The notes: a model not told the origin generated them from the letters alone. 64,000 nt of DNA from Skermania piniformis (GCF_019285775.1 NZ_CP079105.1:1-64000); one strand, 5' to 3'. Positions 26,510 through 34,789 are shown, counted from the stretch's first letter. Translations and numbers: made by a program.

Positions 26510-26608
26510 CAGGTCGTTGATCGTCGAACTGTTCTCGTAGAGGTAGGACCAGAACCTCGGGACCCAGTACGGGGCGGCGTCGTTCAGCATGGTGACCAAG
26601 GGGCTCAT
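26444..26608 (-). CDS. Small hypothetical protein (54 residues)
   Basis: A short reading frame starting ATG at 26608 with GGAG eight bases upstream. The translation begins MSPLVTMLNDAAPYW, has aromatic residues in the first half and ends SVLGNVGFACST, with two cysteines. It overlaps the 3' end of the monooxygenase gene convergently by 66 bp. No signal peptide is obvious. Codon use is compatible with coding but the short length limits confidence. A similarly sized gene with a Cys-containing C-terminus lies at 29457-29585. Confidence 0.45.
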   Translation of the reverse strand: MSPLVTMLNDAAPYWVPRFWSYLYENSSTINDLSRNFGLTLCSVLGNVGFACST

Positions 26609-26701
26609 CGGTGACTCCGGATCTGGCGTTTGGGTTCCCGCTGCTCGTCGACGATAGGCCGGTGACCGGGTGATTCGGTCGGGTTTGCGGCCGATTCGGG
26701 C

Positions 26702-28120
26702 CTACAGCCGGTCGGCCAGCCGCCGGGCCGCGATCTGCACCGCGTCCCAGACCGTGGCAAACGGGGGTGAGTAGGCGAGGTCCATCGCGGCCAGGTCGTC
26801 CACGGTCAGCCCGCCCCAGATCGCCGCGGCCGCGGTGTCGATCCGTTTGCCGGCACCCCGGCCACCGACGATCTGCATGCCCAGTAGTCGTCGGTCGGCG
26901 GTCCCGGCGACCACCTGCACCGCGATCGGATCGGCCTCGGGCATGTATCCGCTCGCCGTGTCACTCTCGGTGAGCAGGTCGGCGTAGTCGATCCCGGCGG
27001 CGGCAGCCTCGGCGGTGGACAGCCCGGTCCGGGAGATCTCCAGATGCACCCCGTCGGCGACGAACCGGGTGATCGAGGAGCCCAGGACACCGGCGAACTC
27101 GGCCCGCCCGCCCGCGATGTTGTCGCCGACCACCCGTCCCTGCTTGTTCGCGTGGGTGCCGAGCGGGGCGAACAGGACCGCGCCGGTGATCCGATGCCGA
27201 CACTCGCAGCAGTCGCCGGCCGCCCAGACCCCGGGCGCGAGTCGACCCGTCGGATCGGGCAGATAGCCGCCGTCGCTGCCGAGCGGGAGTCCGACGGCCG
27301 CGCCGAGTTCGGTTGCCGGTCGGACGCCGACGGCCAGCACCACCGCGTCGGCGGGCAGCTCGTCCCCGGTGGCGGTGGTTACCGCCCGAACCCGGCCGGT
27401 GGAATCGACCTGGACCCCGGCCACCTCGGTATGCGATCGAAGATCGATCCCGGCCGCCCGGAGGCCGGCAGCGACCCGATCGGAGAGGACCGGTTCCAGG
27501 TTGCCCAGAACCGTCCCGTGGGTCAGCAGGGTGGTGCGCACGTCCCGGCGCAGCAACGTTTCGGCCATCTCGACGCCGATGTAGCCGCCGCCGACGATAA
27601 CCGCGTCCCGAACGTTGCGATGGGGGGCCAGCAGATCGAGCCAGACCGCGCCGTCGTCGAGGTTCTTCACCGGATGGACGCCCGAGATCAGCGCACCGGT
27701 GTCGGTGCGGGCCCAGTCCGGCACGATCGGGGCGGCGCCGGTGGCGAATACCAGCTCGTCGAACTCGAGCATCGTGCTGGTTTCGGTGTCATCGATCGCG
27801 GTGACGGTGCGGCGGTCGAGGTCGACGGCGGTGGCCCGGGTGCCCAGCCGCAGGTCGACGCCGAGGTCGCGGTGTTGCTGGTAGGTGCGGGCGACCAGGT
27901 CGTCGGCCGCGGCCACGTCGCCGCTGATCCAGTACGGAATCCCGCAGGCGGAATACGACGTGTGCCCGGTTCGCTCGAGCACCACCAGGTCGAGCGCGTG
28001 CCCGCGGGCGTGTGCGCCGCGCAGCGCCGCGTGCGCGGCGCTCATCCCGGCCGCGTCGCCGCCGACCACCACCACTCGACGGGTTGCGTTGTCCGACGAG
28101 GGGCCGCTGGTGTCATGCAC
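26702..28120 (-). CDS. CoA-disulfide-reductase/NADH-oxidase-like flavoprotein
   Basis: A 472-residue pyridine-nucleotide-disulfide oxidoreductase. It has the FAD motif VVVVGGDAAGMSAA, the single redox-active cysteine in SYSACGIPYWI (Cys59) that defines the CoA-disulfide reductase/NADH oxidase/peroxidase group, the NAD motif VIVGGGYIGVEMAE, and a C-terminal dimerisation domain ending SPPFATVWDAVQIAARR. The exact reaction cannot be told from sequence. Start: the GTG at 28120 (VHDTSGPSS) lies six bases after TAGGGT. Confidence 0.87.
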   Translation of the reverse strand: MHDTSGPSSDNATRRVVVVGGDAAGMSAAHAALRGAHARGHALDLVVLERTGHTSYSACGIPYWISGDVAAADDLVARTYQQHRDLGVDLRLGTRATAVDLDRRTVTAIDDTETSTMLEFDELVFATGAAPIVPDWARTDTGALISGVHPVKNLDDGAVWLDLLAPHRNVRDAVIVGGGYIGVEMAETLLRRDVRTTLLTHGTVLGNLEPVLSDRVAAGLRAAGIDLRSHTEVAGVQVDSTGRVRAVTTATGDELPADAVVLAVGVRPATELGAAVGLPLGSDGGYLPDPTGRLAPGVWAAGDCCECRHRITGAVLFAPLGTHANKQGRVVGDNIAGGRAEFAGVLGSSITRFVADGVHLEISRTGLSTAEAAAAGIDYADLLTESDTASGYMPEADPIAVQVVAGTADRRLLGMQIVGGRGAGKRIDTAAAAIWGGLTVDDLAAMDLAYSPPFATVWDAVQIAARRLADRL

Positions 28121-28126
28121 GTGGCT

Positions 28127-28132
28127 ACCCTA
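28127..28132 (-). promoter_or_regulatory. Leaderless -10 element of the flavoprotein gene
   Basis: TAGGGT on the minus strand ends six bases before the GTG start at 28120. Confidence 0.45.
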
Positions 28133-28166
28133 CGGTCGAGGCGGTCGCACGCTGTCGGCAGCGGTC

Positions 28167-28532
28167 TCACATCGGCAGGCGACGAATCCGAATCGTGTCC
28201 TCGCCGAGGACGACAATCGCCCCCGCCTCGAGTTCCTCGCTGACGAGCGGAAGGTTCTCGATCAGTAGCTGTGCTTGCTCGTACGCTCGTCGTCCGCTCG
28301 CTCGGCGGATGGGCACGAAGGATGGCCCGCTCGCGTGACTATGGGCGAGCAGCGTCCCAAAGTCGGTGTCGGCGCTGATGAGAATCAGACCGTGCGACGC
28401 CGCGTGCTCGATCACAACCTCGTCGGGTGTGCCGGTTGGATCGACATCACGTACGTGACGTGCATCGTGACCGGCTTCGATCAGCAGCTCACCCACAACC
28501 GGCGATAGATTCTCATCCAGTAGCAGCCTCAC
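28167..28532 (-). CDS. DUF5615 PIN-like toxin
   Basis: A 121-residue protein beginning MRLLLDENLSPVVGELL, the hallmark of DUF5615 PIN-like proteins, with the acidic pair in ISADTDFGTLL. DUF5615 proteins are regularly encoded with DUF433 partners as probable toxin-antitoxin pairs; here the start overlaps the DUF433 stop by 4 nt. A ribonuclease activity is inferred from the fold only. Confidence 0.85.
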   Translation of the reverse strand: MRLLLDENLSPVVGELLIEAGHDARHVRDVDPTGTPDEVVIEHAASHGLILISADTDFGTLLAHSHASGPSFVPIRRASGRRAYEQAQLLIENLPLVSEELEAGAIVVLGEDTIRIRRLPM

Positions 28533-28759
28533 GCCGAGCGGCGAAGTGGAAGTTGCCGCTCGCGGAGCGCCGCTGCGGCGTACTTCAGAGCTTCTGAGAC
28601 ATCTTCGAGCTCTAGATCGGGATGTTCGGTGAGGATGTCTTGTGGCGACATTCCGTCAGCCAACATCGCCACAACACTCGCCACCGGAAAGCGCATGCCG
28701 CGGATGCACGGCATACCACCCATTACTTCCGGGTCGACTGTTATGCGGGTGAATTCCAC
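28529..28759 (-). CDS. DUF433 antitoxin-like protein
   Basis: A 76-residue DUF433 protein: ITVDPEVMGGMPCIRGMRFPV, then LADGMSPQDILTEHPDLELEDV by parts and a C-terminal helix. DUF433 has a winged helix-turn-helix and is the usual partner of DUF5615. The GTG start at 28759 is six bases after a TAGAAT -10 element, so the module seems to be expressed from a leaderless transcript, as the other toxin-antitoxin pair in this window is. Confidence 0.85.
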   Translation of the reverse strand: MEFTRITVDPEVMGGMPCIRGMRFPVASVVAMLADGMSPQDILTEHPDLELEDVSEALKYAAAALRERQLPLRRSA

Positions 28760-28765
28760 CGTTCA

Positions 28766-28771
28766 ATTCTA
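28766..28771 (-). promoter_or_regulatory. Leaderless -10 element of the DUF433/DUF5615 pair
   Basis: TAGAAT on the minus strand lies six bases before the GTG at 28759. Confidence 0.5.
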
Positions 28772-28801
28772 GGCCGCACGACGAGTGGGAACGCGCTGGG
28801 C

Positions 28802-29440
28802 TCAGCGCCAGGCGAACACCGGCTGCTCCAGGTGGGCGACCGGAGTGTGCCGGCCGTGCAGCACCAGCTCCCGGAACTGATACAGCACGGCGGCGGTGGG
28901 CGCGTGGAGGTAGCGGCCGAACAGCGGTAGGCGGATCACCGGGTTGTCCGACTCGGGAATCCGCTCCAGCTCCGGCTCGACGTCGAGGCCGGCGAGCGAC
29001 AGCAGATGCAGCTCGGCGACCTCGGCCTCGTCCGGTCGGAGCTGGTCGACCGGACCGGCCCAGGCCACGATCGGCGTGATCAGGTAGCCGGATCGGGTGG
29101 GGTAGTCGTCGAGCGTGCCGAGCACGGCGTCCGGCTCCAGCATGAGGCCGACCTCCTCGGCCAGCTCGCGCAGCGCCCCGTCGACCGGCGTCTCGCCCGG
29201 TTCCAGACGGCCCCCGGGCAACGCCCATTGCCGAGCGTGTCGACGGAGCCCGGCGGAGCGCCGGGTGAGCAGATACTCCAGCTCCAGATCGGTGCCGGCG
29301 GCCGCCGGTTCGACGATCGCGATCGCCACCGCGGCGTGCGTCAGCGCCGGCCGGTCCAGCCGACGTGGGGTTATCGCGGTCAGCCGCGATCGAGCCCGGT
29401 CCGGGAAAGAATGCACCTGCACGTCGTGCAGGTTAGCCAC
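28802..29440 (-). CDS. NUDIX hydrolase, CoA-pyrophosphatase-like
   Basis: A 212-residue NUDIX enzyme. The NUDIX box is GGRLEPGETPVDGALRELAEEVGL, covering G-x5-E-x7-REL-x-EE-x-G, which binds the catalytic metal. The preceding LTRRSAGLRRHARQWALPGG resembles the CoA pyrophosphatase subgroup (NudL/Pcd1-like), so cleavage of CoA or acyl-CoA is possible, but specificity is not proved. The start is a GTG at 29440 (VANLHDVQ). The window's icmF and monooxygenase genes also concern acyl-CoA or ketone metabolism, but no operon link is seen. Confidence 0.85.
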   Translation of the reverse strand: MANLHDVQVHSFPDRARSRLTAITPRRLDRPALTHAAVAIAIVEPAAAGTDLELEYLLTRRSAGLRRHARQWALPGGRLEPGETPVDGALRELAEEVGLMLEPDAVLGTLDDYPTRSGYLITPIVAWAGPVDQLRPDEAEVAELHLLSLAGLDVEPELERIPESDNPVIRLPLFGRYLHAPTAAVLYQFRELVLHGRHTPVAHLEQPVFAWR

Positions 29441-29456
29441 CTCGGCTATGGCGGGG

Positions 29457-29585
29457 TCAGGCGAAATAGCTGTTGCAGACGCCGCCCAGCGCGCGGATCA
29501 CGACGCAGGTCGCGTCGGAGAAGGCGCGGGCGCCGTTGTACAGCGGATCGTGGTTCATGAACAGAAAGTTGATGATGTCGGCCAT
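29457..29585 (-). CDS. Small hypothetical protein (42 residues)
   Basis: A short frame with GGAG eight bases before its ATG at 29585. The translation starts MADIINFLFMNHDPLYNGA and ends GGVCNSYFA, with two cysteines 15 residues apart. It ends 16 bp before the NUDIX gene start and could be co-transcribed with it. No known family is recognised. Confidence 0.5.
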   Translation of the reverse strand: MADIINFLFMNHDPLYNGARAFSDATCVVIRALGGVCNSYFA

Positions 29586-29713
29586 CGAATACTCCGTTGC
29601 GGGTGCGGGTCCTCTCTACCTGGATCCGCGCGTCGGCCTTTCCCGTTACGCCGGCGACCCGCGCTCGCGCGACGGCCGAGTCGCGTCGAGCAGGCGACCG
29701 GACCGGATCGCGG

Positions 29714-30070
29714 TCAGTTGTGCGGTGTCAAGAGGATCGATCCGATCAGCACTCCGCCGAAATATGCCGGGCCGGCGTATCCGCCGTGTCCGTCGCTGGT
29801 CATGACGACCTGGTGGCCGGGGAAGACATCGGCATAGCCGCCACTCGGCGTCGGATGGATCGGGTAACGCCCGATCAGGACCAGGTCGCCACCTTCGACG
29901 TGAGCGTCCCGTTGCAACAGCACGAGACCACCGGCCAGCGTCGTCGACGTGTAGGTGCCGGGCGCGACGTCGGCCGACGCCATTCCGGCGCCGCCGAGGA
30001 GGGAACCGGCACCGACCGTCAGGGCGATTGCGACTGCTCGGACTGCGGCTGAAACGGTGGGTATCGACAT
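29714..30070 (-). CDS. Secreted hypothetical protein
   Basis: A 118-residue protein with a clear Sec signal: a short N-terminus, hydrophobic AVAIALTVGAGSLLGGA and a probable signal-peptidase site after GMASA. The mature part of about 85 residues is rich in Gly and Val, predicted beta, and has no cysteine. No family is recognised. The ATG at 30070 is preceded by AAGGAC. The 128-bp gap downstream (29586-29713) holds nothing else recognisable. Confidence 0.65.
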   Translation of the reverse strand: MSIPTVSAAVRAVAIALTVGAGSLLGGAGMASADVAPGTYTSTTLAGGLVLLQRDAHVEGGDLVLIGRYPIHPTPSGGYADVFPGHQVVMTSDGHGGYAGPAYFGGVLIGSILLTPHN

Positions 30071-30166
30071 GGTCCGGTCCTTATCGCTGGGGGAGCACCC
30101 ACGTTATGCCGCGTCGTGCATCGATGCGAGTCGTTTCCGCAGCCGGTGGCCTGGCGCGTTTCGCGC

Positions 30167-33100
30167 CTACACGTTGCGCCGGTACTGCCCGCCCACCTCG
30201 AAGAACGTGTCGGTGATCTGGCCGAGCGAGCAGACCCGAGCCGCGTCCATCAGTACCGCGAACACGTTCTCCCGCTCGGCCTTCGTCCCATCGGTTCCGT
30301 CGCCGAGGCCGATCACCGCGGCGCGCAGCCGGGCCAGCGCTTGCTCGGCGTCGATGCGGTGTCGGGTGTGGAAATCGGCCAGCCGGTCCAGTTGGGACTG
30401 CTTCTCGGCCTCGGTGCCGCGGGCCAGTTCCAGCTCGGCGTGCCCGTCCGCGTCACCCTTGGGATTGCGGAACGTGTTCACCCCGATGATCGGCAGGCTG
30501 CCGTCGTGTTTGCGCTGCTCGTAGCGCATCGACTCGTCCTGGATCTTGCCGCGCTGATACCCGGTCTCCATCGCGCCCAGCACGCCGCCGCGCTCGCTGA
30601 TCCGGTCGAACTCGCGCAGCACCGCCTCCTCGACCAGGTCGGTGAGCTCGTCCACGACGAACGAACCCTGCAGCGGGTTCTCGTTCATCGACAGGCCCCA
30701 CTCCCGGTTGATGATCAGCTGGATGGCCAGGGCGCGGCGGACCGAGTCGGCCGACGGGGTGGTGACCGCCTCGTCGTAGGCGTTGGTGTGCAACGAGTTC
30801 GCGTTGTCGTAGAGCGCACACAGCGCCTGCAGAGTGGTGCGGATGTCGTTGAACGCCATCTCCTGCGCATGCAGCGACCGGCCCGAGGTCTGCACGTGGT
30901 ACTTCAGCTTCTGCGAACGCTCGTTCGCGCCGTACCGGTCTCGCATCGCGATCGCCCAGATCCGCCGCGCGACCCGGCCGATCACGGTGTACTCCGGGTC
31001 CATCCCGTTGGAGAAGAAGAACGACAGGTTGGGCGCGAAATCGTCGATGGCCATGCCGCGGGCCAGATACGACTCGACGTAGGTGAAGCCGTTGGCCAGG
31101 GTGAACGCCAGTTGGCTGATCGGGTTCGCCCCGGCCTCGGCGATGTGGTACCCGGAGATCGAGACCGAATAGAAGTTGCGTACCCCGTTGGCGATGAACC
31201 ACTCCTGGATGTCGCCCATCATCCGCAGCGAGAACTCGGTGGAGAAGATGCAGGTGTTCTGCCCCTGATCTTCCTTCAGGATGTCGGCCTGCACCGTCCC
31301 GCGCACCGTCGCAAAGGTTTTCGCGGTCAGCTCGGCGCGTTCGGCGGCATCGGGGACGCGCCCGGTCCGCTCGGTGAACGCGGTGACCTGCTGCTCGATC
31401 GCGGTGTTGAAATAGAACGCGAGGATGGTCGGGGCCGGGCCGTTGATCGTCATCGAGACCGACGTGGTCGGCGCGAGCAGGTCGAATCCGGCGTAGAGCG
31501 CGGCCATATCGTCGACCGTCGCGATCGATACCCCGGACGTGCCGACCTTGCCGTAGATGTCCGGGCGCGGATCGGGATCGCGGCCGTAGAGGGTCACCGA
31601 ATCGAACGCCGTGGACAGCCGGGCCGCCGGCTGTCCCGCCGACAACAGATGGAACCGGCGGTTGGTGCGAAACGCGTCGCCCTCGCCGGCGAACATCCGG
31701 GCCGGATCCTCGCCTTCCCGCTTGAACGGGAACACTCCGGCGGTGAACGGAAACCGGCCGGGCAGGTTCTCCCCGCGCAGGAAGCGCAGTAACTCGCCGT
31801 GATCGGTGTACCGGGGCAACGCCACCCGAGGCACCGAGCTACCGGACAGCGAGGTGCGGCGCAGCTGGGTACGGATCTCGGTGTCCCGGACCACGACGAC
31901 CTGCTCGGCGCCGGCGTACTGTGCCGCCAGTGCCGGCCAGTCGGCGATCGCGGCGCGGTCGCTCGGGGTCTGCCGGGCGTCGAGCTCGGCCGCCTTGGTG
32001 TCGAGTTCGGTTCGGGCGTCGACGAGTTCGGCGCTGATGCGCAGCGCCTGCACCTGCCGGGCCAGCGCGACCGCCGCCTCGGTGGCCTCGTGGTAGCCGC
32101 GCACCGTGTCGGCGATCTCGGCGAGGTACCGCACCCGCCGGGCCGGGATCGGTGCCCACAGACCGGTGGACACCTTGGTGTCGGTGCGCGGCAGCACCCC
32201 GTCGGCAACCTTCAGCCCGCGCTCGGCCAGGTCGTCGCGCAGCTGGTGGTACAGCGCGGTGACCCCGTCGTCGTTGAAGCTGGCCGCCGAGGTGCCGTAG
32301 ACCGGCATGTCTTCCCAGGTGGAGCCGAACGCCTCGCGGTTGCGGACCAGCTGCCGGGCGACGTCGCGGCGGGCGTCGTCGGCGCCGCGCCGCTCGAACT
32401 TGTTGATCGCCACCACGTCCGCGAAGTCGAGCATGTCGATCTTCTCCAGCTGAGATGCGGCGCCGAAGTCGGCGGTCATCACATACAGCGACAGGTCGGC
32501 CAGATCGACCACATTGGAATCACCCTGGCCGATGCCCGGGGTCTCGATGATGATCAGGTCGTAGCCGGCGGCCTTGCAGGCGGTCACGACATCGGGCAGT
32601 CGATCCGGCACCTCGGTGCCGGAGCCGCGGGTGGCCAGGGAGCGGAAGTAGACCTGACCGTCGGTCAGGCAGTTCATCCGGATCCGGTCACCGAGCAACG
32701 CGCCGTTGCCTTTCCGGCGGGTCGGGTCGACGGCGAGCACCGCGACGCGGACCTTGTCCTGCTGGTCGATCCGCAGCCGGTGCACGAGTTCGTCGGTGAG
32801 CGACGACTTGCCGGAGCCACCGGTGCCGGTGATGCCCAACACCACGGCGTCGCCGGCCCGGCTGCGCAGCCGGGTCAACGCAGCGTCGTCGATCGCGTTG
32901 CGCTCGATCGCGCTGATCATCTGGGCCAGCGCGGCCTGATCCCCGGCCTGCACCCGGTCCGGGGGCGGCGGGGCAGCCGGAGCGGTGTCCGACTCGGCCA
33001 GGATCAGGTTCACCATGGCGGCCAGGCCGAGCTGCTGGCCGTCCTGCGGGGAGAAGATCCGGGCGACACCGATGCCGTGCAGGTACTCGATCTCCTCCGG

Positions 33101-33430
33101 CACGATGGTGCCGCCGCCGCCGCCGTACACCCGGATGTGTCCTGCACCGCGCTCGGCGAGGGTCTGCACCAGATAGGCGAAGAACTCGACGTGTCCGCCC
33201 TGGTAGGACGAGATGGCGACAGCATCCACGTCCTCCTGGATCGCGGCGATCGCCACCTCCTCGACCGAACGGTTGTGCCCCAGGTGGATCACCTCGGCGC
33301 CTTGCGACTGCAGGATGCGGCGCATGATGTTGATCGCCGCGTCGTGCCCGTCGAAGAGGGCGGCGGCGGACAGCACCCGGATCGGGCGGGCGGGAACGTG
33401 CAGTGCGGTGGGGATCGGCTCAGCGGTCAT
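30167..33430 (-). CDS. icmF: Fused isobutyryl-CoA mutase / G-protein chaperone IcmF
   Basis: A 1087-residue adenosylcobalamin-dependent mutase that interconverts isobutyryl-CoA and n-butyryl-CoA or related acyl-CoAs. Domains in order: B12-binding domain (about 15-150, with DGHDAAINIMRRIL supplying the cobalt-ligating His, and SSYQGGH), a MeaB-type GTPase (Walker A GITGTGGSGKSS, ETPGIGQGDSN), a linker, and the TIM-barrel mutase (SVSISGYHIAEAGANP). The base-specificity motif is NKFE, not NKxD. A divergent metal-receptor protein gene starts 110 bp away. Length and order match IcmF, not the two-subunit methylmalonyl-CoA mutase. Confidence 0.94.
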   Translation of the reverse strand: MTAEPIPTALHVPARPIRVLSAAALFDGHDAAINIMRRILQSQGAEVIHLGHNRSVEEVAIAAIQEDVDAVAISSYQGGHVEFFAYLVQTLAERGAGHIRVYGGGGGTIVPEEIEYLHGIGVARIFSPQDGQQLGLAAMVNLILAESDTAPAAPPPPDRVQAGDQAALAQMISAIERNAIDDAALTRLRSRAGDAVVLGITGTGGSGKSSLTDELVHRLRIDQQDKVRVAVLAVDPTRRKGNGALLGDRIRMNCLTDGQVYFRSLATRGSGTEVPDRLPDVVTACKAAGYDLIIIETPGIGQGDSNVVDLADLSLYVMTADFGAASQLEKIDMLDFADVVAINKFERRGADDARRDVARQLVRNREAFGSTWEDMPVYGTSAASFNDDGVTALYHQLRDDLAERGLKVADGVLPRTDTKVSTGLWAPIPARRVRYLAEIADTVRGYHEATEAAVALARQVQALRISAELVDARTELDTKAAELDARQTPSDRAAIADWPALAAQYAGAEQVVVVRDTEIRTQLRRTSLSGSSVPRVALPRYTDHGELLRFLRGENLPGRFPFTAGVFPFKREGEDPARMFAGEGDAFRTNRRFHLLSAGQPAARLSTAFDSVTLYGRDPDPRPDIYGKVGTSGVSIATVDDMAALYAGFDLLAPTTSVSMTINGPAPTILAFYFNTAIEQQVTAFTERTGRVPDAAERAELTAKTFATVRGTVQADILKEDQGQNTCIFSTEFSLRMMGDIQEWFIANGVRNFYSVSISGYHIAEAGANPISQLAFTLANGFTYVESYLARGMAIDDFAPNLSFFFSNGMDPEYTVIGRVARRIWAIAMRDRYGANERSQKLKYHVQTSGRSLHAQEMAFNDIRTTLQALCALYDNANSLHTNAYDEAVTTPSADSVRRALAIQLIINREWGLSMNENPLQGSFVVDELTDLVEEAVLREFDRISERGGVLGAMETGYQRGKIQDESMRYEQRKHDGSLPIIGVNTFRNPKGDADGHAELELARGTEAEKQSQLDRLADFHTRHRIDAEQALARLRAAVIGLGDGTDGTKAERENVFAVLMDAARVCSLGQITDTFFEVGGQYRRNV

Positions 33431-33489
33431 CGGAGGTCCCTGGCAGGCGTCGAGTGGCGGGAGAGCGGGTTCGGAATTAGTCTAACCCC

Positions 33490-33525
33490 AAATACTCGGG
33501 GGATAAATACTCGGACATCAGAGTA
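33490..33525. promoter_or_regulatory. Repeat-containing divergent control region of icmF
   Basis: In the 109-bp gap between icmF and the metal-receptor gene, AAATACTCGG occurs at 33490-33499 and 33505-33514 (15-bp period). TACTC (33508-33512) also forms an inverted repeat with GAGTA (33521-33525). This may be the binding site of a regulator encoded elsewhere. Confidence 0.45.
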
Positions 33526-33539
33526 AATTCGGAGCAAAC

Positions 33540-34301
33540 ATGCGGGACGACCTGGGCGCACCCTTTGCGCGGTCCGGCCCGGCCCGCCGAATCGTCTCGT
33601 TGGTGCCCTCGCTGACCGAATCGGTGGCCGGCACCGACCCGGCCGCGCTGGTCGGCGCGACCGACTGGTGCACGCACCCCGCCGACCTGGCGGTGCCCCG
33701 GGTGCGCGGGACGAAGAACCCGGACCTGCGGGCGGTGCTGGCGCTGGCGCCGGATGTCGTGCTGGCCAATCAGGAGGAGAACCGGCGGCGCGACGTCGAA
33801 CGGTTGCGTGCGGCCGGGCTCGCGGTCTGGGTGACCCGGATCGAGACCCTGGACCAGGCATTCGATTCACTGCGCCGGATGTTCGCCGAGGCACTCGGCT
33901 GGCGGGTGCCGGACTGGCTCGGCGCCGCCGAACGAGTCTGGGCCGGCCCGGCGCCCGACCGTGGCGCGGTGGTGGTGCCGGTCTGGCGGGATCCGTGGAT
34001 GGTGGTCGGCCGGTCCACCTTCACCGGGGATCTGCTGCATCGACTCGGTTACCGGAATGTCTTCGCCGATCATCCCGACCGTTACCCCCGGCTGCCGCTC
34101 GCCGACCTGTTGTCGCAAAGCCCGGACGTCGTCCTGCTCCCGGACGAGCCCTATCCGTTCGCGGCCGACGACGGACCGGAGGCATTCGCCGAGCTACCGA
34201 CCGTCCTCGTCTCGGGTCGAGACCTCACCTGGTACGGGCCGTCGCTGCTGGGTGCGCGGGAGCGGCTTTCCGAACTGCCGCCGGGTCGCGGCCGGATATA
34301 A
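33540..34301 (+). CDS. Helical-backbone metal receptor (BtuF/TroA-like) without signal peptide
   Basis: A 253-residue protein of the BtuF/FhuD-type helical-backbone binding fold: ARRIVSLVPSLTES, then LAPDVVLANQEEN and QSPDVVLLPDEPYPF mark the two lobes. Family members usually are secreted lipoproteins feeding ABC importers for cobalamin or siderophores. This one begins MRDDLGAPFARSGPARRI with no signal peptide or lipobox, and no importer genes are near. It is therefore probably cytoplasmic. Its divergent neighbour is the B12-dependent icmF, so a cobalamin-related role is possible but unproved. The ATG is preceded by GGAG at good spacing. Confidence 0.8.
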   Translation: MRDDLGAPFARSGPARRIVSLVPSLTESVAGTDPAALVGATDWCTHPADLAVPRVRGTKNPDLRAVLALAPDVVLANQEENRRRDVERLRAAGLAVWVTRIETLDQAFDSLRRMFAEALGWRVPDWLGAAERVWAGPAPDRGAVVVPVWRDPWMVVGRSTFTGDLLHRLGYRNVFADHPDRYPRLPLADLLSQSPDVVLLPDEPYPFAADDGPEAFAELPTVLVSGRDLTWYGPSLLGARERLSELPPGRGRI

Positions 34302-34413
34302 CCGACCCATCGACTGTTTTACATATCTGGAAAGACCTGTAGTCTGCTCAGCGGCGGCTATTCCGGCCGTGCTCGGTCAAAGAATGAGGCGTGTCGAGGT
34401 GAGGGGGCTCACT

Positions 34414-34599
34414 ATGCGCAAAACGCTGTACACGCTCGCGCTCTCGGCGGCTCTTCCGGTGGCGGGCGTCCTGGTCGGCCCGACATCGGCGGCGGCCCTG
34501 GAGATGGACTGCTGGCAGGTGCACGGGCTATCGCATGCGAGCTTCTGGTGCCACGTGATCCACGACGACGGTAGTGACGAGTGGATGCTGTCGAGATAG
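34414..34599 (+). CDS. Small secreted hypothetical protein
   Basis: A 61-residue precursor: MRKTLYTLALSAALPVAGVL is a signal peptide, with cleavage likely after TSAAA. The mature peptide of about 31 residues contains two cysteines (MDCWQVHG and SFWCHVIHDD), which could form a disulfide, and several His/Asp residues. No family is recognised. The ATG at 34414 follows GAGGGG; an in-frame ATG at 34384 would spoil the signal peptide. Confidence 0.6.
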   Translation: MRKTLYTLALSAALPVAGVLVGPTSAAALEMDCWQVHGLSHASFWCHVIHDDGSDEWMLSR

Positions 34600-34769
34600 G
34601 GCCGGACGAACCGGTGGAGCCGGCGCCGGAGCTGCGCGTGGTCCGGCGGCCGCAGGCCGATTTCCGGGCATCCGGTGGGGTCCCGGCGACGGACGCCGAG
34701 CGGCCTCGGCAGAGTGATCCGGCGCAGGCCCGATTGCTGCTCGAGCTGCTGGAACAGGACGACACCTGA
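34581..34769 (+). CDS. Small hypothetical protein upstream of dinB
   Basis: A 62-residue frame (GTG at 34581) rich in Glu, Asp, Pro and Arg, with a C-terminal helix ARLLLELLEQDDT. Third-position GC is high, as in real genes here. It overlaps the end of the preceding secreted-protein gene by 19 bp and ends 27 bp before dinB. No family is recognised and it could be spurious. Confidence 0.35.
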   Translation: MDAVEIGPDEPVEPAPELRVVRRPQADFRASGGVPATDAERPRQSDPAQARLLLELLEQDDT

Positions 34770-34789
34770 CCGCGTGTCGGTAGCCGATG

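Noticed and set aside
19751-30070. Genomic island of recent transfer
   Set aside because: Gene content is accessory, but codon use stays as GC-rich as the flanks and no integrase, tRNA-bounded repeat or IS remnant was seen.
31799-33526. 575-residue plus-strand frame opposite icmF
   Set aside because: Antisense shadow of a clearly conserved enzyme; composition rich in Arg, Gly and Asp and no recognisable motif.
33540-34301. A full cobalamin ABC importer locus
   Set aside because: No permease or ATPase gene is adjacent and the binding protein has no signal peptide.
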